A DNA stretch of 64,000 nucleotides from the IMG/VR virus record IMGVR_UViG_3300043395_003277, positions 21,450 through 85,449 of that record, one strand, 5' to 3'. The notes under the pieces are model-generated. The model saw nothing but the letters and a program-made list of their open reading frames with translations. It searched no databases and was not told the origin of the DNA. Shown piece after piece: positions 57,428-64,000 of this stretch (within the stretch, counting starts at the first letter, position 1; every line of letters starts with the position of its first letter). A program made the position numbers and the translations under genes. The DNA is from a virus.

Positions 57428-57717
57428 TTGCTCAGAAGCTTTTCCATCAGTTTATCAAGTTTATTATTGATCTCACGAAAATTATCGTGCATTTCTTGAA
57501 TTTCTCTTAAGAAGTCGACCTTAAGTACATAGTCAAGTGGCATGCGGTTGATTTGGTCTTCCAAGAGATCAATTCGACGTTTCTGTGAACTGGTATAACT
57601 CATTGCCTGTTGTATCTTGTCTTGATGATTATGCAAGATCCTGGTTGCCACCCAGGAGCCACCGGTCACCGCTGATATAACAGCGGTCAAACCAATGGCC
57701 AAATATTCGGGTCCCAC
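57424..57717 (-). CDS. Membrane protein with coiled coil (XhlA/holin-like candidate)
   Basis: It starts at GTG 57717 (MGPEYLAIGLTAVISAVTGG), a single membrane helix, followed by a long amphipathic coiled coil (RRIDLLEDQINRMPLDYVLK, QEMHDNFREINNKLDKLMEK). The order of one membrane span and a coiled coil resembles XhlA-type lysis proteins in reverse or i-spanin-like anchors. TAGAAT is 21 bases upstream. It lies next to TerL. Confidence 0.58.
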   Translation of the reverse strand: MGPEYLAIGLTAVISAVTGGSWVATRILHNHQDKIQQAMSYTSSQKRRIDLLEDQINRMPLDYVLKVDFLREIQEMHDNFREINNKLDKLMEKLLSK

Positions 57718-57746
57718 TGAAATTAAGCTTTTTATTCATTCTAAAT

Positions 57747-59273
57747 TCAGTAATCAACCTGAAGGTTGCCCTTACGCATAAGACCGTTGATTAAAAATAC
57801 CAACGCATCAACACAGTCATCATGACTACTAACACCAAAGTTCGTAAGTTCTTCAAACATTGCCGTGAAGTTGCGATAACGATTAAAGATGATCTTGCGT
57901 TCTTCAAAAAGACCCATGCAACCTCGGAAGCGAGCAAGCTTGTCAGAACGGAAACCTTTAACTGGATGCCAAAGCAGGTTCCAAAGGCCCTCGCCATTTA
58001 AACAAACACGTTTAAAATCTGACTCCAAGGAAGCTTGGTACGCAACTGCTTCCGAATAAATGTCACAGGTTGAATGTGTAGGAAAATACAAACCATTCAC
58101 ATCAGCACCAAGTACTGACCAGTCGTGAAGCAATTCTTTCATTGCATCAAGTTTTTCTAGATTACCCATGACACGAATGCGTCTGTAATCAATCACGTGA
58201 ATCTGATCACCAATGCGTCCGCCAAGGACCATAACGGTGTAGTCATTCTTTTCTTTAGTGCCAGCAGAAAGGTCCACACCCAAGCCAAGCGTGTCAAACT
58301 CCGTTGCAATTTCTGCTTTAACAATTAGTTCAGGTGCAAGCGACAGCTCATTCTGCCTGATGACCTGGTTCATGTACTGGAAAGAGAAAGCAATTGGAGC
58401 TTGCCGTTTCTTTTCTTTCAAGTAATCAAGTGACCACATCTCTGGCCAATAAGAAAGCTCTTCTCCTGTCTTGGGATCATTCAAGATGGCAGATAGAACA
58501 ATCTGACGCCAGTTGTTTTGTTCATTAAATGTCGTTGCATGAATATCATCATGGCGGAAGCGTGTTCCAAGGCAAATGGCCCTGGCGCCTTCAAACATGG
58601 TCGGCGCAATCACCGCATTCCAGTTCTCTTGCATTTGTTTGCGGATGTCTGGGTTTGCAATATCAGCTGCAGATTTAATAGCGTCATCAATCATGACAAG
58701 GTGAGATCGTTTTGATGTCACCGAGCCTTTCAAGCCTGCAGCGCAAAGAGTGAATTGTTCTTCACCTGTGGTACTGATACCAGCAAACTTGTGATCAATA
58801 GACCAATACTCGTTACTGGTCGCGCTCTTCAGTAAACGGACTTTAGGAAAAACTTCTTGATATCGTTTGCTCTCAATGATACGTTTGATGGTTGCCGATT
58901 TAGACCGTGCAATATCAACGGTATAGGAAAGGTATAAAATTTGCAGCGGCATTTTGGCATGCGTGTGGATACCAATAGCCCATGCGGTTAAAAGGCCAAG
59001 GACTGTAGATTTTGCCGATCCCCGTGGTGCAAGTAAATCAATATTGGGACCAGCAATCTTGATCAGACAACTACTATCTTGCTCTGTGACAAAGTGTCGG
59101 TGCCAATGCTTGTGGTGCTCGGCGGGAGGTTTATTTGCAACGTATTCACAAAAGAAGCCAAAATCCTCACGCGCACGTTGAAGAGCAGCTGCGTTTTTGG
59201 GTGGCCTAATTTGCTGTTGCTGTGCCGCAGCTCTGGCATTACGACGGTAAGCAAGATGTTGGTATGCGGGCAC
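57747..59273 (-). CDS. terL: Terminase large subunit
   Basis: 508 residues. The ATPase domain has Walker A LLAPRGSAKST (81-90), LYLSYTVDIARSKS, Walker B HLVMIDDAIKSA, and a coupling motif (CLGTRFRHDD). The nuclease domain has GLGVDLSAGTKEKNDYTVMV with the first metal-binding Asp, and SSHDDCVDALVFLI with the last acidic pair. This motor packages DNA into the prohead. It starts at GTG 59273 with a 9-bp hairpin six bases upstream and no clear ribosome binding site. Confidence 0.93.
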   Translation of the reverse strand: MPAYQHLAYRRNARAAAQQQQIRPPKNAAALQRAREDFGFFCEYVANKPPAEHHKHWHRHFVTEQDSSCLIKIAGPNIDLLAPRGSAKSTVLGLLTAWAIGIHTHAKMPLQILYLSYTVDIARSKSATIKRIIESKRYQEVFPKVRLLKSATSNEYWSIDHKFAGISTTGEEQFTLCAAGLKGSVTSKRSHLVMIDDAIKSAADIANPDIRKQMQENWNAVIAPTMFEGARAICLGTRFRHDDIHATTFNEQNNWRQIVLSAILNDPKTGEELSYWPEMWSLDYLKEKKRQAPIAFSFQYMNQVIRQNELSLAPELIVKAEIATEFDTLGLGVDLSAGTKEKNDYTVMVLGGRIGDQIHVIDYRRIRVMGNLEKLDAMKELLHDWSVLGADVNGLYFPTHSTCDIYSEAVAYQASLESDFKRVCLNGEGLWNLLWHPVKGFRSDKLARFRGCMGLFEERKIIFNRYRNFTAMFEELTNFGVSSHDDCVDALVFLINGLMRKGNLQVDY

Positions 59274-59279
59274 AGCTTA

Positions 59280-59304
59280 AGTATTCAGAATATTACTGAA
59301 TACT
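59280..59304 (-). promoter_or_regulatory. Hairpin just upstream of terL
   Basis: AGTATTCAG, seven bases, CTGAATACT: nine perfect pairs, six bases before the terL GTG. No T-run follows. It probably controls translation or processing of the terL message. Confidence 0.5.
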
Positions 59305-59307
59305 AAC

Positions 59308-59478
59308 TTACTTTTCGGTTTCTTTGTCTTCTTTGCCTTTTTGACTTTTATACTTGCGGGCCTTGTCCAAAGCGGCCTTGCGCTTCTCGTTGTCCGACAT
59401 CTCGCTGCCGTCCTTGTTCTTGGCTTCCTTTTTCTTGAAGTGCTCCAGGAGCTGGGGCGGCATTTTGTTCTTGGTCAT
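59308..59478 (-). CDS. Small basic protein (56 aa)
   Basis: MTKNKMPPQLLEHFKKKEAK then KDGSEMSDNEKRKAALDKAR. Short Lys-rich proteins beginning with MPPxLLxxFKKK are known to me from several phages. It overlaps the previous gene by 131 bases in another frame and precedes terL. Confidence 0.66.
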   Translation of the reverse strand: MTKNKMPPQLLEHFKKKEAKNKDGSEMSDNEKRKAALDKARKYKSQKGKEDKETEK

Positions 59479-59662
59479 TTTGTTGTTTGTTTTTACTTAA
59501 AGCATTTAAAACAGCAGATCCTTTTGTTTCTCCGCCAATTGGGGAGCCCTGGAGTTCACGAACCCCACCAAAGCGATTCTTCTGTAGTTGTAAAACGACA
59601 GACATCAGCCCGCCTGCAAGACGGGCATCAGAAGTCGCTGGTGATGGGGTACTGGGATCCAT
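59348..59662 (-). CDS. Hypothetical protein (104 aa) with long out-of-frame overlap
   Basis: MDPSTPSPATSDARLAGGLM then SVVLQLQKNRFGGVRELQGS is the part not overlapped by the next gene and looks real. The C-terminal 43 codons are Gln/Gly-rich and overlap the 56-aa gene. Function unknown. Confidence 0.52.
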   Translation of the reverse strand: MDPSTPSPATSDARLAGGLMSVVLQLQKNRFGGVRELQGSPIGGETKGSAVLNALSKNKQQNDQEQNAAPAPGALQEKGSQEQGRQRDVGQREAQGRFGQGPQV

Positions 59663-59676
59663 TTATCTACTTTAAG

Positions 59677-60297
59677 TTAACCTTCATCAAATTGTATTTT
59701 AGCCCATACGCTCATTGAAGCTTCTTCCAAAGGAATTTCAATTGGATCATCCTTGAAGACAGAAAGCAACTCTCGAATGGCGCGATCAGCGCCAGCCATT
59801 AACAAACCTTTGCGATCTCTGTTGTTAACAAACTGCTCAATCTGAGCAATTGTGCCACGTAGTTCTTTTTGCATAGAAGCAATGCGGGCGACACCGGCAT
59901 CACGTTTTACCAGACCGTCATCCACATCGCCACGAAGCTTGCGGATGTCTTCTTGCATTTCAGAGATTTCGTAAAGCAAGGTCTTACGGTGATCCGGTTT
60001 TGGATACCGATCGTTTACCCACGCTTCGCAACAAACAATGCTTCCGTTATACCCAAGGAAACGAGCATAAAGGAAGCTTTCAATTACAGAGTAATTACTA
60101 GCGGCAAAGGCGGTAAAGGCTTCTTGTTCAGAACACGTTAAGTTATCGACCCATTGATCAAATAACTCAATATCGATAAGCTCGTTGGGCCTGGTTGTAG
60201 TCCCTTGCTTCGTCCGATTGCCTGAACTGCTGGCCTTGTTCAGCGGAGGTGCGCTGTTCTTCTGCGCCTTTGCCAATGGTTTCACGTTCTTGTTCAC
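59677..60297 (-). CDS. Putative terminase small subunit (206 aa)
   Basis: The N-terminal 35 residues are basic and disordered (KPLAKAQKNSAPPLNKASSS). Then IDIELFDQWVDNLTCSEQEA, FTAFAASNYSVIESFLYARF and a helix pair with a coiled coil (LLYEISEMQEDIRKLRGDVD). An N-terminal DNA-binding part followed by a coiled coil, directly before terL, fits TerS. The sequence signature is not decisive. Its 5' end overlaps the 82-aa gene by 131 bases. Confidence 0.52.
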   Translation of the reverse strand: MNKNVKPLAKAQKNSAPPLNKASSSGNRTKQGTTTRPNELIDIELFDQWVDNLTCSEQEAFTAFAASNYSVIESFLYARFLGYNGSIVCCEAWVNDRYPKPDHRKTLLYEISEMQEDIRKLRGDVDDGLVKRDAGVARIASMQKELRGTIAQIEQFVNNRDRKGLLMAGADRAIRELLSVFKDDPIEIPLEEASMSVWAKIQFDEG

Positions 60298-60415
60298 CAG
60301 CGGTCTCCATTTTTTTCTTAGAGAAACTATAAGCTACTTCAGCAGCTTGCTTATATTTATCTAAATCAAACCAGTCGTCTAAGTCCGACTGACCTGCGGG
60401 AACGCTGGATGTCAT
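60167..60415 (-). CDS. Small paralogous protein A (82 aa)
   Basis: MTSSVPAGQSDLDDWFDLDK then a Gln/Glu-rich helix (QERETIGKGAEEQRTSAEQG). The first 25 residues match the neighbouring gene at 60,436 (MTSSVPTGQTEADDYFNIDR). It overlaps the putative TerS gene by 131 bases. The tandem pair points to a duplication. Confidence 0.6.
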   Translation of the reverse strand: MTSSVPAGQSDLDDWFDLDKYKQAAEVAYSFSKKKMETAGEQERETIGKGAEEQRTSAEQGQQFRQSDEARDYNQAQRAYRY

Positions 60416-60435
60416 TGTAGTTAATTATTTGTTTA

Positions 60436-60615
60436 TCAGAAGTTGCTCATCATGCTTGCCAGGCCTTGGGCAAACACGTCGCGACGGCCTTCAACAGATT
60501 TTTGACGCTGTTGGCGACCTTTGGAGGCTTCCAGCTTGTCAAGCAGCTGCTGAAAACGATCAATGTTGAAATAATCGTCGGCTTCAGTCTGGCCAGTGGG
60601 AACAGAGCTTGTCAT
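60436..60615 (-). CDS. Small paralogous protein B (59 aa)
   Basis: From ATG 60615 (MTSSVPTGQTEADDYFNIDR), with a Lys/Arg-rich helix (LEASKGRQQRQKSVEGRRDV) and an end ASMMSNF. It is homologous at its N-terminus to the 82-aa gene just downstream. The AT-rich TACTATAAAAT stretch precedes it. Confidence 0.6.
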   Translation of the reverse strand: MTSSVPTGQTEADDYFNIDRFQQLLDKLEASKGRQQRQKSVEGRRDVFAQGLASMMSNF

Positions 60616-60651
60616 GATCAATCAGTTGTTCTGTTTATATTTTATAGTATA

Positions 60652-61380
60652 TCAACCAAAAGCTGCGTTAATAAGATTGTACATGTTGCCAGCAAGCTGA
60701 ATTTTACCAAGTGATTTATCCGCTTCAGCACGTGTTTTTGTCGATTCCAGGCCGTACCGCCCTGTGGTTTCCGCAACATCGCGTGCTGCGTCGCCTTCAA
60801 TTTCTGCGACACGAGCTAAGCCTGCGTTAATGATTGGTTGCAGTTGTAAACGCCCCTCAATCTCAAGCCCAGCAACAGCTCTACGCCATTCAGCTTCTTT
60901 ATCCGCACTGTACTTGGTGCCCTCCAGACCAAGCTCACCTAAATAACGTTGAGCACCAGCTTGAACTTCGGTGCCACGAAGACCAAGCTCTGCTGCATAG
61001 CGCTGGGCTTCTGTTTGTAAACGAGTACCCTGAAGACCAATATCTGCTACGTAACGATCTGTATCTGCGCGGGAACGCTGGATTTCTTTATCGGCTTCCG
61101 CACGAATAGTTGTTGAGTTGACAAGACCGCTATAGCTGATCTGTGCCAGCTGTACATCGTAATCACCACGCTGTTTGCCAAGAGCAAGTTCACCTCCATA
61201 AATATTTTCCCAGTAAGTGCCATAACCAGATGGGACTACTGTGCCAGAAGGAACAAACCCACCGCCTGAATAAGTAGGACTTACAGAACTTCTCGGCAAA
61301 GGGCCAACAAAACCAGAAGAATATGTTGTTGGTCCCAAAGAGATGGGGGTTATGTTAGATGATCGGTTTCTTCTTGGCAT
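60652..61380 (-). CDS. Virion protein with helical tandem repeats (242 aa)
   Basis: The N-terminus is Ser/Gly/Pro-rich. Residues about 105-175 hold three 18-residue repeats: DRYVADIGLQGTRLQTEA, QRYAAELGLRGTEVQAGA, QRYLGELGLEGTKYSADK. They should form a long amphipathic helix. A further helix follows. The repeats suggest a tape or core protein. No family recognised. Confidence 0.64.
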   Translation of the reverse strand: MPRRNRSSNITPISLGPTTYSSGFVGPLPRSSVSPTYSGGGFVPSGTVVPSGYGTYWENIYGGELALGKQRGDYDVQLAQISYSGLVNSTTIRAEADKEIQRSRADTDRYVADIGLQGTRLQTEAQRYAAELGLRGTEVQAGAQRYLGELGLEGTKYSADKEAEWRRAVAGLEIEGRLQLQPIINAGLARVAEIEGDAARDVAETTGRYGLESTKTRAEADKSLGKIQLAGNMYNLINAAFG

Positions 61381-61403
61381 TGTATTTATTGTTTTCTTTT
61401 AGT

Positions 61404-62111
61404 TTAAGCGCGGTTGGTTGAAACTGTAGCAGTTCCGGTATTGGGTCCATATTTTGCCAGCATGCCAGCGAAGTCTGGTGTTCGATAATAATTGGTATAA
61501 CGCCCCGTTTCGTCGCGATAAGGATCACCAAACATCATGCTGAGTTGTTCTTGTTGCGGCGTCATGACCTGACCGCGAGCAACCATCTGTTGTTTGAGCA
61601 TGTCGCCAAAAGCTTGGGGGCTGCGGATATTTAAGCTTTTTGCACGATCAACAAAAGCACCAAAATCTTCAGGGCTAAAGCTTAAATTCTGCTGTTTATA
61701 CAACTCATCCGCTGCACGCCAATAGCCAGTTTGAGAATAGTCAGGATCTACTTGATAGCTTTTTGTTAACTCTTTTTCAAACTTTTTATTATTTACATAC
61801 CGATTAATATATTGCTGTAAAAGATTTTCTGCAGCACCGGGGTTGCCGGCACGCTGATACATCTGCGCTTCAGATAAAATGCGATTTTTGGTGGCTTTAG
61901 TCGCACGTACTTGTCTTTCGCCATATTTGATTAAATCTTCCTGCAGTGGTGTTGGCTGATAAACAGGAGGTTGAATAGCAGCGCCGCCACCAAAGCCGCC
62001 AAACAAGCCACCGGCAATGCCACCGATTGCCGTGCCGATAGGACCGAATGTTGAACCAGTGGCAGCACCAGAGCCAATGCCCCCAAGTAACCCACCAAGA
62101 CTAAAAGACAT
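61404..62111 (-). CDS. Virion protein with Gly-rich N-terminus (235 aa)
   Basis: MSFSLGGLLGGIGSGAATGS then IGTAIGGIAGGLFGGFGGGA is a glycine-zipper-like segment able to insert into membranes. The rest is helical and Gln-rich (ERQVRATKATKNRILSEAQM, DMLKQQMVARGQVMTPQQEQ). This fits an ejection protein that crosses the cell envelope. TAAAAT lies 23 bases upstream. Confidence 0.64.
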   Translation of the reverse strand: MSFSLGGLLGGIGSGAATGSTFGPIGTAIGGIAGGLFGGFGGGAAIQPPVYQPTPLQEDLIKYGERQVRATKATKNRILSEAQMYQRAGNPGAAENLLQQYINRYVNNKKFEKELTKSYQVDPDYSQTGYWRAADELYKQQNLSFSPEDFGAFVDRAKSLNIRSPQAFGDMLKQQMVARGQVMTPQQEQLSMMFGDPYRDETGRYTNYYRTPDFAGMLAKYGPNTGTATVSTNRA

Positions 62112-62151
62112 ATCTAATACTTACAGTATTTACATTTTAAACGAACAGGAC

Positions 62152-62565
62152 TTAAGAGACAAAAGCACCAAAGCGTCCGTAGCGGCCAGCAAGTTCTGGA
62201 AGTGCGGCACGTGCTTGATTTTGACGATAGAACGGATTATTGGCGCGATACTGATCAAAGAAACGGGGCATGTCTCTTTGTTCAAAAATATCTTTATTTG
62301 TTGCAAAAAGATCTCCACCGAAATCAATATCACGCAGCGTAGCCATCGTATCAAGTGCTGCTTGACCAGAAGCGCCTGCTGCTTCTTGTCCCATCATACT
62401 GGCACCAAAGTTGCCAACGCCAAGCATACCAGCCATCTGCATGGGATTCAAGGATCCCAGGAGGCCGCCAAGACCGCCCCCGCCGCTAAAGCCACTGGAA
62501 GCCATATTAAAGGCACCTGGTGCCAGGTTTAGACCGGAACCAAAAGCAGTACCTGTATAGTTCAT
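62152..62565 (-). CDS. Gly/Met-rich virion protein (137 aa)
   Basis: MNYTGTAFGSGLNLAPGAFN, then GGGGLGGLLGSLNPMQMAGM and a helical end (RANNPFYRQNQARAALPELA). Another glycine-rich, potentially membrane-active protein. TACAAT lies 22 bases upstream. No family recognised. Confidence 0.6.
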   Translation of the reverse strand: MNYTGTAFGSGLNLAPGAFNMASSGFSGGGGLGGLLGSLNPMQMAGMLGVGNFGASMMGQEAAGASGQAALDTMATLRDIDFGGDLFATNKDIFEQRDMPRFFDQYRANNPFYRQNQARAALPELAGRYGRFGAFVS

Positions 62566-62603
62566 GTGTTAAAAGTATTATTTACTATTGTAACCAACAA
62601 GTA

Positions 62604-63149
62604 TTAAACAGCCGTTGCGTATTGCCGTGTCACAAAGCGGGAGACTTGGGGCGGCTGAGCAGCTTGCATTTGATACGGAAGGTACTCCATGCGTCGCTCT
62701 GCAGCAGCGGAGAATTGTTTGGGAAGATTAAGAAGACCAGCAAAAAGATGGCCCTGCATAGCGCGGGCATTTGCCTTATCGGCCATCTCGTTCATAATAT
62801 TGCCATAAATTTCACCGCGCTGTTTAATGATCTCAGGATCATTTTCGTACATATCGCGGAAAACAGACCACCGCATGTATTTGGCCATGGGATCTTTGTC
62901 GTCACCAAACAACTCTGGTGGGAGTTGAGACATCACCCGTTGATAAACATTACCAGCTTGGGTTTGACCAGCGATGGGAGGTGTCTGCATGCCGCCTGGA
63001 GCCGGGGCAATCGGCGTACCTTGCTGGATGGTCCCAGGGGGAGCAAAGTCAGCCATTGTGGGTTGTACACCAGCTCCTGGAGCTTGGTTGCCGTAATAGC
63101 TAACCCACTTCAGCGCATTTGGCGAATCAAAAAAGTTTCTTGTTGCCAT
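62604..63149 (-). CDS. Virion protein (181 aa)
   Basis: From ATG 63149 (MATRNFFDSPNALKWVSYYG), a Pro/Gly-rich region (PPGTIQQGTPIAPAPGGMQT) and a helical half (MNEMADKANARAMQGHLFAG). It overlaps neither neighbour's coding region significantly. Function unknown; part of the late run. Confidence 0.62.
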   Translation of the reverse strand: MATRNFFDSPNALKWVSYYGNQAPGAGVQPTMADFAPPGTIQQGTPIAPAPGGMQTPPIAGQTQAGNVYQRVMSQLPPELFGDDKDPMAKYMRWSVFRDMYENDPEIIKQRGEIYGNIMNEMADKANARAMQGHLFAGLLNLPKQFSAAAERRMEYLPYQMQAAQPPQVSRFVTRQYATAV

Positions 63150-63151
63150 GA

Positions 63152-64000
63152 TCAACCAAAGCGAATTTGCGGGGCTTGCAGAACAGAACCTGCGTATGGG
63201 GCAGAAGTCAGTGCTGTACGTAGGGTTGCACCAGATTCAGCTTGTGCACCTTGAGCAAGAGCACCACCTGTGGCGAGAGTACCAAGCATGGCCTGCTGTT
63301 GTGCCATATGAGCATTTAAAGCTTGCTGGCGAACAAGCTCTGAATTCTTCATACGCTCAATCAATGGCATATTGCGCTGCAGATCGTAATATTGTTGATC
63401 GGAATAATGCTTGGAAAGATCTTTAAGGGCACTGGTATATACACCCATTTGATCACGGTATTGCGTAATACCAAGCTCATTTACTTGCTCAGCAATTGCT
63501 TTTTGAGTACTAAACTCACCCTCTTTACCCTTGGTAGGCTCACCTGTTACTTTCTGGCGAATAGACTCAGCAGCAGAAGCACCGGTTGGAGCGCCAAGAA
63601 GGCCGCCAACAGCAGGAAGAATGGCGCCGGCAATCTTGCCGTAAGGACCGGGAAGCATGCGAGCGGCAGCAGCACCTAATCCAACGCCTGCTGCGCCACC
63701 ACCAATAGCACCTAATGCGCCCACAGGGCGACCAGCTTGCGCTTCACCAACTGCTTCCATCACCGGAGCGATCATCCCAGCAGCAGCACCAAGACGACCA
63801 ACGGGCAGCGCACCAGCACCCTGCATGAATGTATTAAGAAACTGCTGACCCATACCCGCTGCTCCCTGTAGACCTTCCCGAATGCGTTGTGCAGCACCGG
63901 GTTCCGGAGGCTTTGGGGCGCCTACAGGTGTTGCACCAGCAGCAGCCGTTTGTTCACCATAATAGGCACGAGGATCCATGCCAGCTTGCATTAATTGTTG
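63152..64000 (-). CDS. Ala/Gly-rich virion protein, possibly cut at the window edge
   Basis: The first visible Met is at 63,991 (MQAGMDPRAYYGEQTAAAGA), but the frame stays open to base 64,000, so the true start may lie outside. Residues about 60-150 are a long Gly/Ala membrane-like region (GGGAAGVGLGAAAARMLPGP). The C-terminal half is helical (NSELVRQQALNAHMAQQQAM). It fits an internal or ejection protein. Confidence 0.6.
   Translation of the reverse strand, partial: QQLMQAGMDPRAYYGEQTAAAGATPVGAPKPPEPGAAQRIREGLQGAAGMGQQFLNTFMQGAGALPVGRLGAAAGMIAPVMEAVGEAQAGRPVGALGAIGGGAAGVGLGAAAARMLPGPYGKIAGAILPAVGGLLGAPTGASAAESIRQKVTGEPTKGKEGEFSTQKAIAEQVNELGITQYRDQMGVYTSALKDLSKHYSDQQYYDLQRNMPLIERMKNSELVRQQALNAHMAQQQAMLGTLATGGALAQGAQAESGATLRTALTSAPYAGSVLQAPQIRFG

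Overview
The window is a continuous piece of a tailed-phage genome, and the host is almost certainly a cyanobacterium. The phage evidence is direct: large terminase, portal, a probable scaffold, the presumed major capsid protein, many virion proteins, several tail fibres including a collagen-like one, two lysins, and a replication block with a PrimPol/SF3-helicase fusion and a RecB-like exonuclease. The host evidence comes from host-type genes: a high-light-inducible protein with the ExxNGR chlorophyll-binding motif, an NblA-like protein (phycobilisome degradation) and a pyruvoyl-type S-adenosylmethionine decarboxylase. Genes are tightly packed with ATGA, TGATG or TAATG junctions, and many are under 60 codons.

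Layout. 1-7,480 (+): SSB (cut by the window edge) and small early genes, including a Gp157-like protein and a SWIM zinc-finger protein. 7,475-12,350: a fibre locus on the minus strand with an HNH endonuclease at the 3' end of the fibre gene, then a divergent virion gene. 12,380-14,640: a Dps-like ferritin, then a module with tRNA-Pro, an HNH endonuclease that reads through the tRNA, a tRNA-like T-arm, a terminator and a predicted three-way-junction RNA. 14,630-15,690 (-): methyltransferase, hli and small membrane proteins. 15,740-21,330 (+): exonuclease, primase-helicase, speD, glycosyltransferase. 21,390-21,640: a gene-free cluster of palindromes. 21,690-23,850 (+): HNH-like and virion genes. 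23,850-30,120 (-): endolysin and two long fibres. 30,150-32,620 (+): HTH regulator, Dam-like protein, dCTP deaminase. 32,610-41,530: mixed region with NblA-like protein, lysozyme, a 940-residue virion protein, HNH genes, a degenerate integrase-like ORF and a glycosyltransferase-methyltransferase fusion. 41,590-64,000 (-): the late module, with collagen-like fibre, neck and internal virion proteins, capsid, scaffold, portal, terminases and further virion proteins running off the edge.

The clearest unusual object is a group I intron in the capsid gene. It sits after a four-codon first exon that starts at a GTG with a good ribosome binding site. Other notable items: HNH endonucleases whose ends merge with neighbouring features (a fibre C-terminus, a tRNA, an antisense gene); a 551-nt out-of-frame overlap between portal and scaffold; a seven-repeat Asp-box propeller inserted in a glycine-rich fibre tip; and a recurrent TAnAAT element about 16-25 nt before many start codons.

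How the genes work together, as inferred: SSB, exonuclease and primase-helicase replicate the genome; dCTP deaminase adjusts nucleotide pools; Hli, NblA-like, SpeD and Dps-like proteins manage host photosynthesis, polyamines and iron or oxidative stress; glycosyltransferases and methyltransferases may decorate virion or cell surface; the minus-strand late block builds the particle. Functions of most small genes are unknown. No database search was possible, so family names rest on motifs read by eye.
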